Assembly: GCF_030323265.1 (NCBI RefSeq) | Contig: NZ_CP104991.1 | Span: 124,001 to 188,000, forward strand | DNA length: 64,000 nt | Source: Terrirhizobium terrae | GTDB lineage: Bacteria; Pseudomonadota; Alphaproteobacteria; Rhizobiales; Rhizobiaceae | Reading direction: 5' to 3' | Shown here: positions 60,971 through 64,000 of the stretch, one piece after another | Layout of the letters: every line of letters begins with the position of its first letter | How positions within the stretch are numbered: the first letter of the stretch is position 1 | The notes under the pieces: model-generated | Databases searched by the model: none | What the model saw: the letters and a program-made list of their open reading frames with translations, nothing else | What the model was told of the DNA's origin: nothing | Program-made: the position numbers and the translations under genes

Positions 60971-61649
60971 GGACAATTTCCTTTGCGGGTGTTTTCGGCG
61001 CCGTGGCGAGGCAAGCGCTCAATGTCGGCATCAGATCATGCGGGTCGGCGAGGATTGCGTCGGCCGGAAAGACGAGGTCTTCGCGGCCCGGCTCCGGCCA
61101 GGCAATCACGGTCATGCCCGCGGCAAGGCCGGCAACGGCGCCGGGAACGCTGTCTTCCACGACGATGCAATCCGCAGGATCAAGCCCGAGCAGGTAGACG
61201 GCGCGGAGATAGGGCTCCGCATGCGGCTTGCCGTTGCGCACGTCGTTGCGCGTAACGGAGACCAGGCCGGGCCGCTGCAGGTCGATGGCGCGCAGGTTCG
61301 CATCGACCAGAATGCGGTCCGAATTCGAGACGATCGCGTGGGGAATACCGTCGCGCTTCAGGGCAGCGATCACAGCCTCGGCCGATGGCCGCCATGATAG
61401 CGAGGCGGCCATTTCCAGATAGGTCGTATTTTTGGCGGCGGCATGGTCAGTGAAGGAAAGCGCAAGCCCCAGCCTGTCGCACAGCAGCGCATGGCATGCT
61501 TCGCCGGTCATGCCGGTGATCTCTTCCGAAAGCCCGTCCGGCACCGTATGGCCGTGGTTTCGAAGCACCGCCACCATGGCGGCAAAATGGGTCGGCTCGC
61601 TGTCGACAAGCGTCCCGTCCATATCAAAGAGTACGGCACGCGTCGTCAT
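60957..61649 (-). CDS. HAD-superfamily phosphatase (beta-phosphoglucomutase/sugar-phosphatase type)
   Basis: A 230-residue HAD protein: LFDMDGTLVDSEPTHFAAM (catalytic Asp pair), AIVSNSDRILVDANL (motif II), GKPHAEPYL (Lys of motif III) and CIVVEDSVPGAVAGLAAGM (acidic motif IV). With the helical cap type of sugar phosphatases and phosphomutases. The ATG at 61649 overlaps the FGGY stop by four bases. It likely handles a sugar or polyol phosphate. Confidence 0.87.
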   Translation of the reverse strand: MTTRAVLFDMDGTLVDSEPTHFAAMVAVLRNHGHTVPDGLSEEITGMTGEACHALLCDRLGLALSFTDHAAAKNTTYLEMAASLSWRPSAEAVIAALKRDGIPHAIVSNSDRILVDANLRAIDLQRPGLVSVTRNDVRNGKPHAEPYLRAVYLLGLDPADCIVVEDSVPGAVAGLAAGMTVIAWPEPGREDLVFPADAILADPHDLMPTLSACLATAPKTPAKEIVHVSR

Positions 61650-63148
61650 TGCGGCAGCCTGTCGAGGTCGTCGTAAAGCGTCTGGCTGTGCTGATAGAGC
61701 TTTTCGAAGAAGGTCTGCATGGGACGATAGGTATCCGCCCATGCCGGATCGGGCCGGATCTCCTCATCATAGGCGACATAGGCATCGGCCGCCGCCTGCA
61801 GATCGGAAAACCGCCCCGTGGCCGTCGCTGCCATGATGCCGCAGCCCACAAGTCCGCATTCGGCTTCCCGCGGCACGAGGATCGGGATGTCGTAGACACT
61901 CGCCTTGATCTTCAGCCAGAGTTTAGTCTTCGCGCCGCCGCCCGAGGCAATCACGCGCTCCAGCGGTGCGCCTGAAATCCTGTCTAGAATGTTGATATGC
62001 CGCTTCACCGCGAAGGCGACGCCTTCGAGGATCGACCGGTGCATATGCGCAAGGCCATGGCCGGCGCCGATCCCGAAATATTGCGCCCGGGCGTTGCGGT
62101 GGTCTCCCAGCCGTTCGCCGGTGAGATAGGGCATGAAGAACAGCCGTTCGGACCCGGCCGGCGCTTCGGCCGCCTTTGCAACGATATCCTCGTAGGAAAA
62201 CTGCTTGTCATGGAAGGCGCGGCGCGCCCAGCGCATGGCATCGCCGCCGGATTCCAGCAGCATGAAGGCACCCCAATTGCCCTCGACGGTGCCGACATTG
62301 CAGACGGAGGGATCAAGCAGGGGCTGGCTGGCGATCGCTGTGATGATGGCGGATGTGCCCATCACTTCCGACCCGACGCCCGGCCGGCAGACGCCGGAGC
62401 CGAGAAGTGCGACCGGATAATCGGCACCGCCGACCAGAACCGGCGTGCCTTCCAGAAGGCCGGTCTCCACGGCAGCCTGTGCCGTAACCGAGCCCAGGAT
62501 CTCCACCGGATTGCGCAGCGGAGCGAGTTTTTCACGATCCAGGCCAAGCAGCGCGACCATCTTTTGCGACCAGTCGCCGGTGCGGGGATCCATGAGAAAA
62601 CTTGCCCCGCCGTCACCGCGGTCCATAGCGATCTCGCCGGTCAGGCGCAGATTGATGAAATCCTTCGGCATCAGCACGGCTGCGGTGTTGCGATAGGCAG
62701 AAGGATCATTGTCGCGCAGCCATTGCAGCTTGAAACCCGGCCAGGCCGGGGTCGGCGGATTGGCGCAGTCCGCAAGATAGCTTTCGGGACGGTTTTCCGC
62801 TTCGAAGGCCGTTACATGGTCGACTGTGCGCTTGTCGTTCCAGAGTGGTACCGTCTCGCGCACCAGTTCGCCACGATCGTCGACCAGAACCGTTCCGTGC
62901 ATTTGGCCGCAGGCGGCGACAGCCGCAATCCGGCTTGCTGCATCCGGCAGTTCGGCAAGCACCGAGCGCGTTGCGGCGGCAACGCCCGCCCACCAATCCC
63001 GCGGCCGCTGTTCCGACCATCCGAACTGGGGAACGATCTGGTCATGTTCGCGGCTGGTGACGGCAAGGATCTTGCCGTGTGTATCGAGCAGCGCCGCCCG
63101 GACGCTGCCCGTCCCGACATCGATTGCGAGAAAGAGGTCTTTTGACAT
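61646..63148 (-). CDS. FGGY-family carbohydrate kinase (xylulokinase-like)
   Basis: A 500-residue kinase: LAIDVGTGSVRAALLDTHG (phosphate loop), GQMHGTVLVDDRG with the MHG substrate motif of xylulokinases, and ERVIASGGGAKTKLWLKIKA in the C-terminal ATPase lobe. It phosphorylates a ketose or polyol. It is 21 bases downstream of the permease gene. Confidence 0.87.
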   Translation of the reverse strand: MSKDLFLAIDVGTGSVRAALLDTHGKILAVTSREHDQIVPQFGWSEQRPRDWWAGVAAATRSVLAELPDAASRIAAVAACGQMHGTVLVDDRGELVRETVPLWNDKRTVDHVTAFEAENRPESYLADCANPPTPAWPGFKLQWLRDNDPSAYRNTAAVLMPKDFINLRLTGEIAMDRGDGGASFLMDPRTGDWSQKMVALLGLDREKLAPLRNPVEILGSVTAQAAVETGLLEGTPVLVGGADYPVALLGSGVCRPGVGSEVMGTSAIITAIASQPLLDPSVCNVGTVEGNWGAFMLLESGGDAMRWARRAFHDKQFSYEDIVAKAAEAPAGSERLFFMPYLTGERLGDHRNARAQYFGIGAGHGLAHMHRSILEGVAFAVKRHINILDRISGAPLERVIASGGGAKTKLWLKIKASVYDIPILVPREAECGLVGCGIMAATATGRFSDLQAAADAYVAYDEEIRPDPAWADTYRPMQTFFEKLYQHSQTLYDDLDRLPQ

Positions 63149-63169
63149 GTCTTTGCTTTGGATTGCGGC

Positions 63170-64000
63170 TTACTTGCGGAACCAGTTCGAGGCGTATTGC
63201 AGCAGCATGGCACCGATGATGATGCATCCCATGAACACCTGCTGGTGATAACCGGGCACGCGCGCCAAGTTCATCATATTCGCGATAATCCCGAGCACAA
63301 GCACGCCGATGAAGGTGTTGACCACACCGCCGCGGCCGCCCATCAGACTGGCACCGCCAATCACCACGGCCGCAATCGCATCGAGTTCGGCGCCGACACC
63401 GATATTGGCCGAGCCGATGCCCGTGCGGCTGGTGGAGACGATACCGGCCGCTGCCGCAAGTACGCCGGAGATGACATAGACCGAGGTCGTGTAGAAGGCG
63501 ACCGGAATGCCGGACAGGCGGACAGCCTCGACATTCGAACCGATCGCCTTCACCAGCCGGCCGAAGCGGGTCAGCGACAAGACGATGCCGGCGACTACGA
63601 AGACCGCCGCCATCAGCCAGACCGGATAGGGCAGACCGGCAAACGACATCGATCCAAAGTTGACGATCATCATGCCGGCATCACCCATCTGGATCGGCTG
63701 CCCCGACGAGACGGTGAGCGACAAGCCGCGGGCAACCGTCATCATCGCCAAAGTCGTGACGAAAGGCGGCAGTTTCAGAAATGCCACAAGGATGCCCGAG
63801 ACGAGCCCGCAGGCACCGCCGGCCAGAAGTGCTGCGCCAATCGACATCCCGGTCCCATATTGCTGGATGAGGATGGCGCAGATGACGCTGCCGAGTGCAG
63901 CGATAGAGCCGACAGACAGGTCGATCCCTCGGGTGAGGATGACAAAGAGCAGGCCCATCGCCATCAGACTGGTGCCGGCACTCTGGCGCAGCACGTTGAT
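63170..64000 (-). CDS. RbsC-type sugar ABC transporter permease (partial, runs off right edge)
   Basis: At least 276 residues of a ribose-type permease: AMGLLFVILTRGIDLSVGSI, AALGSVICAILIQQYG, FVTTLAMMTVARGLSLTVSS, AAVVIGGASLMGGRGGVVN. GIDLSVGSI and GGxSLxGGxG are the RbsC family signatures. The 5' end is outside the window. It belongs with an ATPase and binding-protein gene presumably just beyond the right edge. Confidence 0.9.
   Translation of the reverse strand: MNVLRQSAGTSLMAMGLLFVILTRGIDLSVGSIAALGSVICAILIQQYGTGMSIGAALLAGGACGLVSGILVAFLKLPPFVTTLAMMTVARGLSLTVSSGQPIQMGDAGMMIVNFGSMSFAGLPYPVWLMAAVFVVAGIVLSLTRFGRLVKAIGSNVEAVRLSGIPVAFYTTSVYVISGVLAAAAGIVSTSRTGIGSANIGVGAELDAIAAVVIGGASLMGGRGGVVNTFIGVLVLGIIANMMNLARVPGYHQQVFMGCIIIGAMLLQYASNWFRK

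Overview
The window looks like a chromosomal or chromid segment of an alphaproteobacterium of the Rhizobiaceae type (Rhizobium, Agrobacterium, Neorhizobium). The evidence is GC-rich coding sequence, an HWE-family histidine kinase next to a single-domain receiver, an orfA(DUF47)-pit phosphate operon with a Pho box, a NodT-type efflux lipoprotein, many sugar and polyamine-type ABC transporters and several small toxin-antitoxin pairs. No rRNA gene, complete tRNA, CRISPR array or intact insertion sequence was seen.

Layout. 1-5.8 kb: stress and detoxification genes (NTF2-like, NmrA-like, alpha/beta hydrolase, P19-like iron protein, and a minus-strand run PRC-barrel, SDR, GST, FMN reductase, VOC). 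6.0-9.9 kb: a PaoABC-type molybdenum aldehyde oxidoreductase. 10.0-13.6 kb: two divergent GH13 enzymes. 13.7-15.1 kb: a ParE toxin and a receiver remnant. 15.2-20.1 kb: a second PaoABC-type set, translationally coupled to a catalase-family gene. 20.2-23.3 kb: three toxin-antitoxin pairs (ParDE, TacAT, Phd/VapC) among gene debris. 23.4-29.4 kb: diguanylate cyclase, small hypotheticals, HWE kinase and receiver, then a kinase remnant abutting an oxidoreductase remnant. 29.5-43.1 kb: a catabolic locus, with nucleoside hydrolase, polyamine-type ABC transporter, M20 deacylase, GH3 glucosidase and LysR on minus, and flavin monooxygenase, RidA, DUF1028 and aldo/keto reductase on plus. 43.8-46.0 kb: pit, DUF47, Pho box and NUDIX. 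46.2-46.9 kb: a fourth toxin-antitoxin pair. 47.1-50.3 kb: broken MFS and RND genes and an intact NodT lipoprotein. 50.7-58.0 kb: a LacI-controlled sugar ABC operon carrying a two-part ADP-ribosylglycohydrolase-family enzyme. 58.4-64.0 kb: a polyol/sugar operon (SDR, GldA, SDR, HAD, FGGY kinase, RbsC-type permease) running off the window.

How the genes work together. The 29.5-42 kb locus reads as uptake plus step-wise dismantling of a nitrogen-containing glycoconjugate: glucosidase, deacylase, N-riboside hydrolase, flavin oxygenation, then imine clean-up by RidA. The LacI operon couples sugar uptake to an ADP-ribosylglycohydrolase-type hydrolase. The last operon couples uptake to polyol oxidation and kinase steps.

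Quality caveat. About 25 single-base frame breaks occur in otherwise well-conserved genes, mostly one base short in a homopolymer. They look like consensus errors more than decay. I therefore list genes with a single such break as CDS across their whole span, and reserve 'pseudogene' for truncated, multiply broken or nonsense-bearing loci.
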